Origin: Candidatus Omnitrophica bacterium UBA6210 | GTDB lineage: Bacteria > Omnitrophota > Gorgyraeia > Velamenicoccales > Velamenicoccaceae | NCBI GenBank assembly: GCA_002421805.1 | Contig: DISM01000002.1 | Span: 1 to 64,000 of the forward strand | Direction of reading: 5' to 3' | DNA length: 64,000 bases | Shown here: positions 1-9,333 of the stretch, piece after piece | Position numbering within the stretch: the first letter of the stretch is position 1 | How the letters are laid out: every line of letters begins with the position of its first letter | Made by a program: the position numbers and the translations under genes | The notes under the pieces: model-generated | Databases searched by the model: none | Told to the model about the DNA's origin: nothing | The model's input: the letters and a program-made list of their open reading frames with translations, nothing else

Positions 1-33
1 CTAAGAAAACTTATGTAACAATGTACTAAACCT

Positions 34-807
34 ATGAAAAAATTTACCCCTATCCTTCTGCCGCTGGCACTGACCGGACTGGTCTTCGGTTTCACACGAA
101 CGGGAGAAACGATCACGCAAGAAGAACATCTTTCCCAGCGGGCCGTCCCTGTTACGCCCGAACAAGAAAAAGAAATCAAAGCGATCAAGGAAAGCATCAG
201 GAAGAGTTATGATTTTCAATACATCGTGGCATTCACGGCGGCGCGCGAAGGCAAGCCGGACATGTGCAAAGAATTAAACGAGGGCGGCGAAACCTGTGAG
301 AAATTGGCAAATGGCCTGACCGTCATCAAAAATGAAGCCGAGGGAAATTGCAACGATGTCAAAAAAGAATACGACAAGAACATTTGCAATGCCTATAAGA
401 CGAGCACCTGCCAATCCCTGAAGGAAGCGGCCCATCGGGACATCTGCACGGCATTTTTAACGGACAACCTTCCCCTCGCCAGCCAAGCCCTTGATATTAT
501 TACCGGCAGGCCCCTTGACAGAAACGACTACTACATGCAGATGGGCGTCTTTTTCGGCTATAAATACTATCGCAGCAAACTGGCCTGCGAGAAATTCAGC
601 AAGGGGATCAAAGGCAAAGGCGAGACGGTGTGCGATGTCTTCTTTGATACGCGCAGGCCATCGGAAATTGCCGAACAATACCTAAACGATTTCGCCTATT
701 TCTATGCCGCTAAAAACCACAATTCTTCTGATCTCTGCGAATACATCCAGGACATAAAGACCAAAACAAAGTGCCTGGACAAAAAAGTCAAGACCCTCTA
801 TCAATAA
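34..807 (+). CDS. Secreted cysteine-rich hypothetical protein
   Basis: A 257-aa protein that I do not recognise. Residues 1-20 look like a signal peptide (MKK start, then a Leu/Pro-rich hydrophobic stretch), so it is probably exported. The mature part is charged, mostly helical in appearance, and has ten cysteines scattered between about residues 78 and 250, an even number compatible with disulfides in the periplasm. No enzyme motif is visible. It converges with the minus-strand deacetylase-like gene and overlaps its 3' end by 20 nt. Coding is supported by length and the clean signal peptide; function is unknown. Confidence 0.75.
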   Translation: MKKFTPILLPLALTGLVFGFTRTGETITQEEHLSQRAVPVTPEQEKEIKAIKESIRKSYDFQYIVAFTAAREGKPDMCKELNEGGETCEKLANGLTVIKNEAEGNCNDVKKEYDKNICNAYKTSTCQSLKEAAHRDICTAFLTDNLPLASQALDIITGRPLDRNDYYMQMGVFFGYKYYRSKLACEKFSKGIKGKGETVCDVFFDTRRPSEIAEQYLNDFAYFYAAKNHNSSDLCEYIQDIKTKTKCLDKKVKTLYQ

Positions 808-1528
808 CCCCTCCGTCGCCCTGCCGCCGCATCCTTGAAAAAGTCGCCAAGCGACAGATTCTTTCATCTTGGATCTTCTTGAGCGCCGACAAAAAATTAA
901 AAGTCTCTTGACGCAAGCGCGCATTTCTCAGCTTCTCATGATGGCTCAACACCCCCACAACTCTACCGGGACTTTTCATGCATTTCCAAAGAATACTCAA
1001 AAACCGGCGCAAGTCAAATGCTTGATCACCTGCACGAATAGAAATATCTATAGGAAAAGACAGGACGCGCCCTTGAGGAAATATCTCTTCTTTGCGGGCT
1101 GAGAATATCTTAAAACCGCATTCTTCCACTACCCGCAATGTCGTCTTGTCATACCCATGGAAAGGAGGGACAAAGGCATCCGTAAAATCCCCCTCGAAAG
1201 CCTCAAGCATTTTTGACCTGCCGCAGCATATGTCCCGGTATTGAACAGAATGAGACCGTAAGGGCCCGAATTCATATTTGCCGTCTTTCGATGCCTTGCT
1301 TTTGAGCTGATGATTTGCGTGGCGCCATCCATGCTGAACAATGTCGATCAAGAACGGCTTTTTCTTTTTTTTAGACCTCAAGAAACGCACCAGGGACGGC
1401 TGCATCTTGGCAGGGATAACAGCATAAACAACCGGGATATCGTTATCGAAACAATGATTGAAAAAGGCGAGGAAGGCCGGGGTCAGCCGCCAGACATCGT
1501 CGTCGCGGATAAAGACCAATTTATTCAT
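788..1528 (-). CDS. Polysaccharide deacetylase-like protein
   Basis: Using the ATG at 1528 the product is 246 aa. The N-terminus reads MNKLVFIRDDDVW, matching the paired Asp metal motif of NodB/polysaccharide deacetylase-type proteins, followed further on by QHGWRHANH, a His-rich second motif, and a PPFHGYD segment. The family removes N-acetyl groups from saccharides with a divalent metal. The start at 1528 overlaps the end of the upstream radical SAM gene by 8 nt, so the two are probably translated together; an upstream in-frame extension to 1612 lies wholly inside that gene and was rejected. The substrate is unknown; the neighbours suggest a saccharide or glycoconjugate made by this island. 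Confidence 0.75.
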   Translation of the reverse strand: MNKLVFIRDDDVWRLTPAFLAFFNHCFDNDIPVVYAVIPAKMQPSLVRFLRSKKKKKPFLIDIVQHGWRHANHQLKSKASKDGKYEFGPLRSHSVQYRDICCGRSKMLEAFEGDFTDAFVPPFHGYDKTTLRVVEECGFKIFSARKEEIFPQGRVLSFPIDISIRAGDQAFDLRRFLSILWKCMKSPGRVVGVLSHHEKLRNARLRQETFNFLSALKKIQDERICRLATFSRMRRQGDGGVIDRGS

Positions 1529-2795
1529 GAGGCATCCATGGATCCGAAGTCCAGAGCGTACCGCCGGAATGCAGGGCCCATTGCCTGCTGCCGCCTTTGC
1601 ACCAACCTGCATAAAAACAGCGGCGGCACTTCGTCGGCAGATAGACCAAAGAGCGTAAACGCCTCACCAGGGGATTGCGCCAGGCTTTCAGGAGATCCGT
1701 TCCAAGATCCTTGTTCATAGCGTAGCTCGGCTTATAAAAACCTCGCGTATCAAGGACCAGACGTGTGTGCCCATCGTCCCACAATCCACCCAGGAACAAA
1801 TGACAATTGTTCGCCGGATCTCCAGCAATACAAAATGGCACAGGGTTGGCCACCTTGATAGATAACGGCCCCCGGTAACGCTTCAAGCAACGGACAAGTT
1901 TTATAAAGTCGCCCTGCTTGAGCTGATAGTCTTCGTGTAAAGACGCTGCTATAGGACGATAAAGTTCCCAATACGTGGCTTGAGCCGATCTCAAGATGCG
2001 CAAATAGTCCGCCAGATGGTCAATCAGGTGCTGGGAAACAACGGTTCCGATACGCACATGGCGGCACTGGTTTGCGATAAGACGGATGCGGCGTAGCTTG
2101 GCCCGAAAGTCGCTCTTGATACCCGTCAGGCGCGACTCCGACAAAGAATCGCATCCCTGCATTGAAATAAGGATGCTATCCGCATAGTGCCTGAAAAATT
2201 CCGCCCTTGCTTCATCGAACAACAAGCCATTGGTGTTCAACGAGACCTGAAAACCAAATTTCTTGGCGGTAATGACGGCCTTCTGCAGATGCGGGTATAG
2301 AAGCGGTTCGCCTCCTGTGAAACGGACATAATGGCAACCCGCGTGGCGCATCTGTTTAAAAACCTTAAAGAGAGCCGACAACGGTAAATGCCTGGAATCG
2401 GCCCCCGCATGAAAACATATGCCGCAGGCAAGATTGCATGCGGTCGTGACCTCTATGGCTACTTCTCTGGGAATATCCGCAAAACACGAAGGCATAAAGC
2501 CTCTGGACGGCCCTACGCAAGACGCATGAAAACGGCATGCGGTGCAACGGCTGTCCCTGGACACGCGGCCGCGCATCTGAAAGAAATGATCCCATGCGTC
2601 CGGCATGGCGCATACGGGCATATTCCTGATCGCGATAAAATGATCGCGTTCATATCGATTCAGCAGGATATAAAGATAGGGACGGAGCCGAACGGGGTCT
2701 GCCGAACCCGCATGGATATCGATCAGGTGGCCGTTACGCCTGACACGCCCCCCCAGGCCTTCGATCCTGCGCAATAAAGACACCAAGGCTCTCAT
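1521..2795 (-). CDS. Radical SAM protein with N- and C-terminal extra Cys clusters
   Basis: A 424-aa radical SAM enzyme. The SAM [4Fe-4S] motif CxxxCxxC is C120, C124, C127, with the SAM-binding TGGEP at 160-164. An unusual N-terminal region (about 1-110) carries C84, C87, C93 and C104, and the C-terminus has C390, C393 and C399 (CRRCFYAGWC), a SPASM-like auxiliary cluster. It therefore may bind more than one extra Fe-S cluster. It is the middle gene of a minus-strand set: the A24-peptidase-like gene ends one base upstream, and the deacetylase-like gene overlaps its end. Substrate unknown; SPASM proteins often act on peptides, but carbohydrate or cofactor substrates are also known. Confidence 0.85.
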   Translation of the reverse strand: MRALVSLLRRIEGLGGRVRRNGHLIDIHAGSADPVRLRPYLYILLNRYERDHFIAIRNMPVCAMPDAWDHFFQMRGRVSRDSRCTACRFHASCVGPSRGFMPSCFADIPREVAIEVTTACNLACGICFHAGADSRHLPLSALFKVFKQMRHAGCHYVRFTGGEPLLYPHLQKAVITAKKFGFQVSLNTNGLLFDEARAEFFRHYADSILISMQGCDSLSESRLTGIKSDFRAKLRRIRLIANQCRHVRIGTVVSQHLIDHLADYLRILRSAQATYWELYRPIAASLHEDYQLKQGDFIKLVRCLKRYRGPLSIKVANPVPFCIAGDPANNCHLFLGGLWDDGHTRLVLDTRGFYKPSYAMNKDLGTDLLKAWRNPLVRRLRSLVYLPTKCRRCFYAGWCKGGSRQWALHSGGTLWTSDPWMPHE

Positions 2796-2796
2796 A

Positions 2797-3711
2797 TCAC
2801 TTCCATGCCCAGCTCATGAGTTTTAGCACACCTTTGAGAAAATGTGTATGGGTCAGCAAGACGCCCACGAACATGTGGGGCGCCAGGATGATGGTATTTT
2901 TCGTGCGGTTCTCTTTTTTGCTGCGGTCATCGGCCATAAAGAAAAAATCCAGCAGCCTGAAAAAAACAGTATAAATAGCGATGATCTTCGTACTGGCGAG
3001 CATCGCCCAAAAGACCTCCCTGGCATTCGGAAAAACGAAGAATCTGCCAAGGATGCCAAGAGTAACGATAAGATAAAGGAGCCGCCTGGATTGAAAATAT
3101 TGAAGGATACGATAGATGATCGAATAAGAGACATAAGTCAGAAGAATATAGACCAGCGGCGAAAAATATGCCGACCAAAATGACAAGATATATGGAACAA
3201 CCCAGCTGAAACTGAGGATAAGAAAAAATGAATAGATGAGCGACCGTATTTCGTTGATATCAAACATCTTTTTGATGCTTTTTTTGATGCATTCACGGAA
3301 AGAACGGACCACGCACACCATGGAAGCGGCAATGACCGCAAGACAAACAATAATAATGGTATCTGCAAAAAACACGAGGGATGAAAAAGGAATGATCCGC
3401 CTATCCAGGGGGAAAGGAAGCAGAAAGGAATAGACAATGAAAAGCTTTGCATCTCCCGCACCCCATGTTTCCGTAAAATAAAGGATCAGCCCGATACTCA
3501 TCGCGATGCAGAGGTTCCCGACAAAAAGGACCGGGTCGATCTCAACTCCTTTAAACAGAATAAGATACACATAAAGACATCCGCCGGCCGAAAGGCTAAA
3601 AAAAAGGTCCCAATTTTTTATAATGCCTTTTTTGAAATCGTAAAATGTCGACCGCACCCCCAGGATAACCAGGAGCGGCAAGAAAGAAAGCGTTATGGTT
3701 GAAATATCCAT
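2797..3711 (-). CDS. A24-family prepilin peptidase-like membrane protein
   Basis: A 304-aa polytopic membrane protein. Two aspartates sit in the places expected for type IV prepilin peptidases: D25 in YDFKKGIIKN and D87 in the GAGDAKL motif (GxGD). The rest is a series of hydrophobic helices, with an extra C-terminal membrane region of about 150 residues beyond the core A24 fold. It lacks the N-terminal methyltransferase domain of classical PilD. The gene is visibly more AT-rich than its neighbours. Being one base away from a radical SAM gene and far from any pilus gene here, it may process a peptide or protein handled by this island; that link is inference. Confidence 0.75.
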   Translation of the reverse strand: MDISTITLSFLPLLVILGVRSTFYDFKKGIIKNWDLFFSLSAGGCLYVYLILFKGVEIDPVLFVGNLCIAMSIGLILYFTETWGAGDAKLFIVYSFLLPFPLDRRIIPFSSLVFFADTIIIVCLAVIAASMVCVVRSFRECIKKSIKKMFDINEIRSLIYSFFLILSFSWVVPYILSFWSAYFSPLVYILLTYVSYSIIYRILQYFQSRRLLYLIVTLGILGRFFVFPNAREVFWAMLASTKIIAIYTVFFRLLDFFFMADDRSKKENRTKNTIILAPHMFVGVLLTHTHFLKGVLKLMSWAWK

Positions 3712-3837
3712 GTAATTCTGTTATAAATTATTGAGTCCGCCTGAAACGAGGTGCGCACATGCTTGAGGCGGCAGGAACAAAAAACGCCTCGGCTATCTAT
3801 TGTATAAAAATTTTGGCACGCCGTCTATTCATTTCCT
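3712..3837. promoter_or_regulatory. Divergent intergenic region
   Basis: This 126-nt AT-rich gap separates the minus-strand A24 set from the plus-strand aminotransferase operon and must carry both promoters. A TATAAA-like box at about 3803-3808 precedes the aminotransferase start, and a TTATAAA-like stretch lies near 3721-3727. No convincing -35 boxes were found, so exact promoters are not assigned. Confidence 0.35.
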
Positions 3838-4956
3838 ATGCCTATCAGATATGACTCCATGCGCATCGATAAGCTGCTGATCAAGCATTACGAGCAGGGT
3901 ATTAGAGATACCCTGGGCCGTATCGACGGCCTCAATGACATCACAAACCTCCTGAAAGATTGGGAGGCAGAATTCTCGCGATATATCGGCACGCATTATT
4001 CCCTAGCCCTCAACTCCGGAACCGACGCTCTTCAGATGGCCCTGCTGGCGCTTGAACTGAAGAAAGACGACGAAGTTATCATCCCGAACGTCACCTATCC
4101 GGCCGTTCCCCTGGCGGTCCTCTATGCCGGAGGCATCCCTGTCCCCGCGGATTGCCGTCCCCATGATTATCAGATGGACCCAGACTCTGCCAAACGACTT
4201 GTTTCGAAACGAACAAAGGGTATTATAGCCGTCCACATGTTCGGCAGGCCGGCCCCCCTGGAGGCGCTCCTGAAGCTCGCGAAAAAAAAGGGATTGTTCG
4301 TCATAGAAGACGTCTGCCAGGCGGAAAGCTCAGAGTACAAAAAAAGAAAACTAGGATCATTCGGTGAGTTGTCATGCTTTTCGTTCTCATATTATAAACC
4401 TCTGTCTTCGTGCGGCGGCGGAGGCGGGATGCTGTGCTTCAACAATCCCGAACATCAGAAGATCGCCGAACTCACAAATATATGGAAGGATGAGGCCGTT
4501 CTTCTGGACGCAGGCCAGCGTTTTGCGCGGATGTATCTCTGGGACCTGATCGCCGTCAAAACAAAGTTCAAATTTCTTAAAGATATCCTCAAGTCACGGT
4601 TGAAGATCAAGGCTATATTTGAGAAAGGACTGGCGGGGATCAAAAATATTGGTTTTCCGCGCGACGACAAAGACACACTGACTGTTCCCCAGGTCTTCGT
4701 TATAGACTTGCGCGAACGCGATCAGCTGGGGCAACACCTCAAAAACAACGGGATCCACTGGCAGCATCCATACACGCCTTTGCACAAGATGAAGATCTTC
4801 CGTTCTTTTATACGTCAGGACATGCCCAACAGCGACGCCTATGAACGCCATGCGCTTCATCTACCCCTTTTTTCCTTTATGAAGGACGAGGAGGCTTCGT
4901 TCATCGTAGACGCCATCGGAACATTTTTCGCCCGCATCCGAAAGACCCGTCCATGA
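3838..4956 (+). CDS. DegT/DnrJ/EryC1-type PLP aminotransferase
   Basis: A 372-aa protein of the sugar aminotransferase family that transfers an amino group to nucleotide-linked keto-sugars. Visible family marks are the NSGTDAL phosphate-binding segment (59-65), D158 and Q161 in VIEDVCQAES, and the presumed PLP-binding lysine K187 in SFSYYKPLS, followed by a Gly-rich stretch. It starts the plus-strand operon; its stop overlaps the next ATG by 4 nt. The glycosyltransferases that follow make an amino sugar as product plausible, though some family members act elsewhere. Confidence 0.88.
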   Translation: MPIRYDSMRIDKLLIKHYEQGIRDTLGRIDGLNDITNLLKDWEAEFSRYIGTHYSLALNSGTDALQMALLALELKKDDEVIIPNVTYPAVPLAVLYAGGIPVPADCRPHDYQMDPDSAKRLVSKRTKGIIAVHMFGRPAPLEALLKLAKKKGLFVIEDVCQAESSEYKKRKLGSFGELSCFSFSYYKPLSSCGGGGGMLCFNNPEHQKIAELTNIWKDEAVLLDAGQRFARMYLWDLIAVKTKFKFLKDILKSRLKIKAIFEKGLAGIKNIGFPRDDKDTLTVPQVFVIDLRERDQLGQHLKNNGIHWQHPYTPLHKMKIFRSFIRQDMPNSDAYERHALHLPLFSFMKDEEASFIVDAIGTFFARIRKTRP

Positions 4957-6056
4957 AAAGGCTCTGCATTTTCTATCACAATACCGGCTCCCTGGGCCAT
5001 GCGCGCATCATTTACGCCCTCGTCAAGGCGATCACCGCACGATCCGGCAGAAAGATCGATATAACGGTCATCGAAACCGGACCGGAGAAAATTTGTTTGT
5101 TTCCTATCGACCGTTATGCAAGGCTTTCGTTCATTCCCCAACGGGACCGCGGGCATGCATGGGGACGCAGCCTGATGCGGGAGATAAGGAAGATCCGGCC
5201 GCATATCTTCATGACAGAACAGTATCCCTTCTTTCGCCACCCCGAGCATAGACTGCTCTTACCCGTCCTGACGGAACTGCGTACCCGCGGTACAACGACC
5301 ATTTCCAGCACAACCCACCTGGACTGGACAGATACGCTCCATTTGTTCCTCCCGAGGGCCTACGATATGGTCCTTTATCACAGGCCGGAGACGGAAGTCC
5401 GGGCATACAATCGATATCTCCCCATCCAAGAGCAGGAGCGGTTGAAGCATGTGTTGCTTGCTTGCCGCAAGATGCTGTTTGCGACGGGTTTTATCTACGA
5501 CGATGAAAAGGCCGCCCGGAAGGCGGGCCAGAGAAAAACTCGCGTGGTTTTCTCCGTCGTCGTCAGCAGGGGAGGGCTCGCCGACAACCCAGGGTTTATC
5601 CGTCAATGCCTTAAGCTGGCCCTGAAACGAAAAGACTGGCATTTCACCATGTCCGTGGGCGGCATGGCGCTGCCGCACAGTCTGACGCGCCTCTTGAACC
5701 GCGTGGACAACCTGGATTATTTTCCGTGGTCGTATCCTGACTTCGAAAACAAACTTCATGATGCGGACATCAGCTTGAACCTCGCAGGATACAACACCAT
5801 GGTCTCTCTTCTGAAACACGGAACGCCCACAGTGATCTTGCCCGTACGGACAGCGGAGCAACTCTGGAACGCGAGCTTCCTGGGGCAACATCTTGCGTCC
5901 TGCATTATCGGCGCGCGCGATGCGACTCCTGAACACCTGGAAAGCCTGATTACGGGACTTCGGAAGGAAAAACAACGCGGGACGCGGAATACAATCCCCG
6001 GGACATGGTTTGAAGGCACCCGGCGTTCGGCAGATCTCATTCTTGGGCGCCTCTAA
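4953..6056 (+). CDS. MurG/GT28-like glycosyltransferase
   Basis: A 367-aa GT-B type glycosyltransferase. The N-terminus MKRLCIFYHNTGSLGHARII has the Gly-rich acceptor-side loop of GT28 proteins (GxxGH), and the C-terminal half has DISLNLAGYNTMVSLL and GTPTVILP (about 270-295), the nucleotide-sugar binding segment typical of MurG-like enzymes. It overlaps the aminotransferase by 4 nt and is paralogous to the gene at 7068, from which it is separated by a radical SAM gene. Acceptor and donor are unknown. Confidence 0.8.
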   Translation: MKRLCIFYHNTGSLGHARIIYALVKAITARSGRKIDITVIETGPEKICLFPIDRYARLSFIPQRDRGHAWGRSLMREIRKIRPHIFMTEQYPFFRHPEHRLLLPVLTELRTRGTTTISSTTHLDWTDTLHLFLPRAYDMVLYHRPETEVRAYNRYLPIQEQERLKHVLLACRKMLFATGFIYDDEKAARKAGQRKTRVVFSVVVSRGGLADNPGFIRQCLKLALKRKDWHFTMSVGGMALPHSLTRLLNRVDNLDYFPWSYPDFENKLHDADISLNLAGYNTMVSLLKHGTPTVILPVRTAEQLWNASFLGQHLASCIIGARDATPEHLESLITGLRKEKQRGTRNTIPGTWFEGTRRSADLILGRL

Positions 6057-6065
6057 ACAAATACG

Positions 6066-7067
6066 ATGCGAATATCTCCTTTGATAAAGCACTGCTGGAT
6101 ATTCATCACTGACCGTTGTCAGCTGGATTGTGATTACTGTTTTTTCAGAACAAAGACGCGGACGAAAACTCTGACCGAAGGGCAGATCCGTCAATTGTTC
6201 GGCCTGCTTAAAGACGTGCGCAAGATCGAATTTGTGATTTCGGGCGGCGAACCACTCCTGCAGTGGGATTTAGTTGCGTCGCTCATCCGTGGCATCGGGC
6301 GCCGTCATCCCAGGAGTTCCATCCTGCTTCAATCGAACATGATCCTGATGACGCCGGAAAAAATACGTTTTTTAAGAAAACACCGCGTGCTCCTGGAGCC
6401 CGGCATTGACGGACTGGCCGAGACAACGGCCAAACACAGACAAGGGACGTCCCTGCATAGATACCGCAAGATATGTGAGAACGTCAAAATGGCTGTTGGG
6501 GCCGGGATGGAGGTGTTTCCGACGATGACCGTCCATCCACATGACACTTCCGCAATGACAGCCAATTTCAAATTCCTGGCGTCCATGAACGTTTCCCGGA
6601 TCGACGTGCATCCAGCGTTCCTTGCACCGTGGACGGCGGACAGCGCCAGGGATTTTATCGAGCGTTACCGGCGCTTGGCGGCGTTTTCCCGTTCAACTTC
6701 CCTAAAGACAAAACTATGTCCATGTTACAGCCGCCCCATGGCCTTCGGCCACGATCTCGTCGTCCTGCCGAGCGGCGATATTTTGCCCAACTGGACCTTT
6801 CTGACATTCCCCCCAAAAATCAGGGACAAGTTTTTCATCATGAAACTTGACGACGACCATGTATTATTCCATGCGTCGCGCTACCGCGACCTTCTCGGCC
6901 GCTACATGGACCTGTTTAAGAAAAGGGGAGTCTCTTACAGGGAATTCAGTAATTTTAACGCAGCATTAGCCATGCGGCAGTGGGGCCGCCGCCGCGCGAC
7001 CGGAGGATTTCGTCACTATCGCGACATCTGCCGGGCCGTCAAAACCATAGACAGATCACTGTTATAG
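6066..7067 (+). CDS. Radical SAM protein without SPASM domain
   Basis: A 333-aa protein with the SAM cluster C18, C22, C25 (CQLDCDYC) and SGGEP at 59-63. A CPC pair occurs in the C-terminal third, but no clear SPASM cluster is seen. It is paralogous to the radical SAM gene at 19309: both share a MTVHP block followed by a block on the pattern IDxxPAFxAxW. It lies between two paralogous glycosyltransferases in the same operon, with its TAG directly abutting the ATG at 7068, so it probably works in the same pathway as them. Reaction unknown. Confidence 0.85.
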   Translation: MRISPLIKHCWIFITDRCQLDCDYCFFRTKTRTKTLTEGQIRQLFGLLKDVRKIEFVISGGEPLLQWDLVASLIRGIGRRHPRSSILLQSNMILMTPEKIRFLRKHRVLLEPGIDGLAETTAKHRQGTSLHRYRKICENVKMAVGAGMEVFPTMTVHPHDTSAMTANFKFLASMNVSRIDVHPAFLAPWTADSARDFIERYRRLAAFSRSTSLKTKLCPCYSRPMAFGHDLVVLPSGDILPNWTFLTFPPKIRDKFFIMKLDDDHVLFHASRYRDLLGRYMDLFKKRGVSYREFSNFNAALAMRQWGRRRATGGFRHYRDICRAVKTIDRSLL

Positions 7068-8297
7068 ATGCATATGGGCCGAAAACTCAAAATCCTCATA
7101 TATTACACGCACAAAGAAAGCCTTGGGCATACCTCGAGGATAACAACCCTTGCCAACGCCTTCGCCCGTGCGGCCGGCCGGCGCTTCCAGGTCTATCTGC
7201 TTCAGGCGGGGATCCCGCAACCCCATATCGCCTATGACCGCGAGATCGAAAAGATCGATGTGCCCTATCCCTTTTACAGCAAGGCGCAGTTCAAAAACCT
7301 GCCCGTAGATATCCGCAATATGGACATCCGCGCAGAATTCATCTTTGAGAAGACAAAGGCCATCATGCCGGATATTCTGATGACGGAGTATTTCCCCTTC
7401 GGCAGGAGCGAGTGTTTCCTGGAGCTCTCCAGGGCGCTCCTTATGCTGAAAAATCTGAAGAAGAAGATTTTTGCGACGATCGGCTATCCCTATATCACCC
7501 TGGACGTCATCAAGAACACGAGCCGTTTTTTTCAATACACGCGCTTCTATGACAAGATATTCATCCACACGCCGGAAGATTTTGAATACCCGTTCTTCAT
7601 CAATCTCGTGCCCGATGAGGAACGCCGAAAGCTCTATGAATCGATCTTCACGACATTGCGCGAGAAGATCATTCATACGGGTTATATCTTCCCGGGGTAT
7701 GAAGAGGGGCTGACGCATGCCAGAACGGAGAATCTGACCGCATCATGGAAAAGGTCGGGCCGCACGCGACTCTTAGTCAGCCGGGGAGGGGGCACGACAT
7801 GCCCGAAGATCATCGCTTCTTCCATCCTGGCGCAGAAATATCTCAACAGGGAATGCGCCATGCTATTATCCTGCGGGCCTGCGACGGGGAAAAAAGAGAT
7901 GGAGTTCTTCAGGGAGCTGATCCGCAAGCACCGGATAAAGAATACGACGGTTGTTCCCTATCTGCCTCATTTCGGAAAATGTCTCCAGGCCAGTGATATC
8001 TCCATCAGCATGGCGGGATACAATACGTCTGTCCAGTTGCTGCGCCTCGGAAAAAAATGCATCGTGATCCCCCATACGATCCTGGCTAAATCCGGTTGGA
8101 TCAACGACCAGACGCCCCGTTCACGCCTTCTGGGAAAATATTTGGATGCGCGCCTTTTCGACTATGACGAGCTCAAGAGCGAACCTCTGGCATGCGCCAT
8201 CAGGCAGCTTGCGCAGGCTCGGGCGCCAAAACCCCTGCCCCTGGACTCCTTTCAGGGTGCGGCCAACACCGTCAAAACCGTCCTCAAACTCCTCTAG
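7068..8297 (+). CDS. MurG/GT28-like glycosyltransferase, second copy
   Basis: A 409-aa paralogue of the 4953 gene. It has KESLGHTSRI near the N-terminus and DISISMAGYNTSVQLLRLGKKCIVIPH in the C-terminal half (the GT28 nucleotide-sugar site). VSRGGGTT lies between the domains. It starts immediately after the preceding stop; an alternative ATG lies at 7074. It ends convergently with the minus-strand radical SAM gene, overlapping by 4 nt. Two copies in one operon suggest two successive sugar transfers or two acceptors. Confidence 0.82.
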   Translation: MHMGRKLKILIYYTHKESLGHTSRITTLANAFARAAGRRFQVYLLQAGIPQPHIAYDREIEKIDVPYPFYSKAQFKNLPVDIRNMDIRAEFIFEKTKAIMPDILMTEYFPFGRSECFLELSRALLMLKNLKKKIFATIGYPYITLDVIKNTSRFFQYTRFYDKIFIHTPEDFEYPFFINLVPDEERRKLYESIFTTLREKIIHTGYIFPGYEEGLTHARTENLTASWKRSGRTRLLVSRGGGTTCPKIIASSILAQKYLNRECAMLLSCGPATGKKEMEFFRELIRKHRIKNTTVVPYLPHFGKCLQASDISISMAGYNTSVQLLRLGKKCIVIPHTILAKSGWINDQTPRSRLLGKYLDARLFDYDELKSEPLACAIRQLAQARAPKPLPLDSFQGAANTVKTVLKLL

Positions 8298-9301
8298 ACT
8301 TCTTTCAGGTTGATTGTCTTTAGAAAACCGTGGTAGGCGTAACAACGGGGACAACGCCCCTGGAGCCCCATCCGTATCCTTTCTTGGTGCTCAGGGCCGT
8401 AGATATCTTTCAAAAAATGAGTCCCGATCGACGAGACAGGGGGCATATACAAACAAGGATAAATAGCGCCAGCGCATGTAATAAACAAAAAATTCCCCGG
8501 AGTCCGGCAGGTAGTGATGGCTGACATCCCCAGTCTGACAATCCTCTCCAAAGAAGAAAGGATCCTCACGTCCACCGCTGGCGTGCCGGACGACTTGGCA
8601 TCCAAAGCGATCGCGCGCAACTGGCGGATGATCTCCGGTTTGACGCAAGGATCATCCCAGTCCAAGCCGGCCGCGCGGCTAGATACCCGATGATAGTAGG
8701 CCTTGGCGCCGAACTCCGCCAGTTTCGGCATAAAACGGAATCCGCGGGATTTCGCAAGAAGATACAGAGCAAAGAGATCCCCATAATTTCGCCTGTTGAT
8801 CGTAAACTTAATGGCTGGCTTGAGGAGCCCCCCGCACCGCTGCACCACATAATCGACCGTTTTCATGCTCGCATCAAAAGCGCCTGGCCGGCCGCGCAGG
8901 TCATCATGATGCGCCTTCCGGCCGTCGAGGCTGATTCCCAGGCTGACACCCTTGAGCATATCCCCATGCTTCTCAAGAAAAGAAACGATACGGGAATGAT
9001 CGAAACCATTAGAATAGATACCGATCGCGCGGACAAGCTTTTTGAGTTTCAGGATGTGAAAAAATTTAAAAATGCCGTCGACTTGAGGATGAAGGAAGGG
9101 TTCTCCGCCGGTCAAGGCCACGGAATTAATTTTGATTTTTTTAAGGAGAACCGATACAATGTATTCGATTGCAGAAAGAGACAAAGACCTGGCTTTGCGT
9201 TCTTTCCAGATGCCGCAACAGCGGCAACGCAGGTTGCACGCATTGGTGATCTCCAACGTCAGGTCTGTCAACTGCGGGATTTCTGCCATGAGAAACTTCA
9301 T
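8294..9301 (-). CDS. Radical SAM protein with SPASM/twitch-like C-terminus
   Basis: A 335-aa radical SAM protein: C22, C26, C29 (CNLRCRCC) and TGGEP at 64-68. The C-terminal part has four further cysteines in a twitch/SPASM-like layout (CRTPGNF, ITCAG, YPCLY and a final CPRC), suggesting an auxiliary cluster. The overall shape resembles the MoaA/SPASM-type family. It is transcribed alone on the minus strand, divergent from the radical SAM gene at 9334 with only 32 nt between the starts, so their promoters must overlap each other or the coding regions. Substrate unknown. Confidence 0.83.
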   Translation of the reverse strand: MKFLMAEIPQLTDLTLEITNACNLRCRCCGIWKERKARSLSLSAIEYIVSVLLKKIKINSVALTGGEPFLHPQVDGIFKFFHILKLKKLVRAIGIYSNGFDHSRIVSFLEKHGDMLKGVSLGISLDGRKAHHDDLRGRPGAFDASMKTVDYVVQRCGGLLKPAIKFTINRRNYGDLFALYLLAKSRGFRFMPKLAEFGAKAYYHRVSSRAAGLDWDDPCVKPEIIRQLRAIALDAKSSGTPAVDVRILSSLERIVRLGMSAITTCRTPGNFLFITCAGAIYPCLYMPPVSSIGTHFLKDIYGPEHQERIRMGLQGRCPRCYAYHGFLKTINLKEV

Positions 9302-9333
9302 TTAAGCATCGTCTTTGTCTTGCGTCAATAGCT

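Noticed and set aside
5259..6194. Minus-strand open frame of 311 codons
   Set aside because: Mirror of the glycosyltransferase and radical SAM genes; composition and lack of motifs mark it as a shadow.
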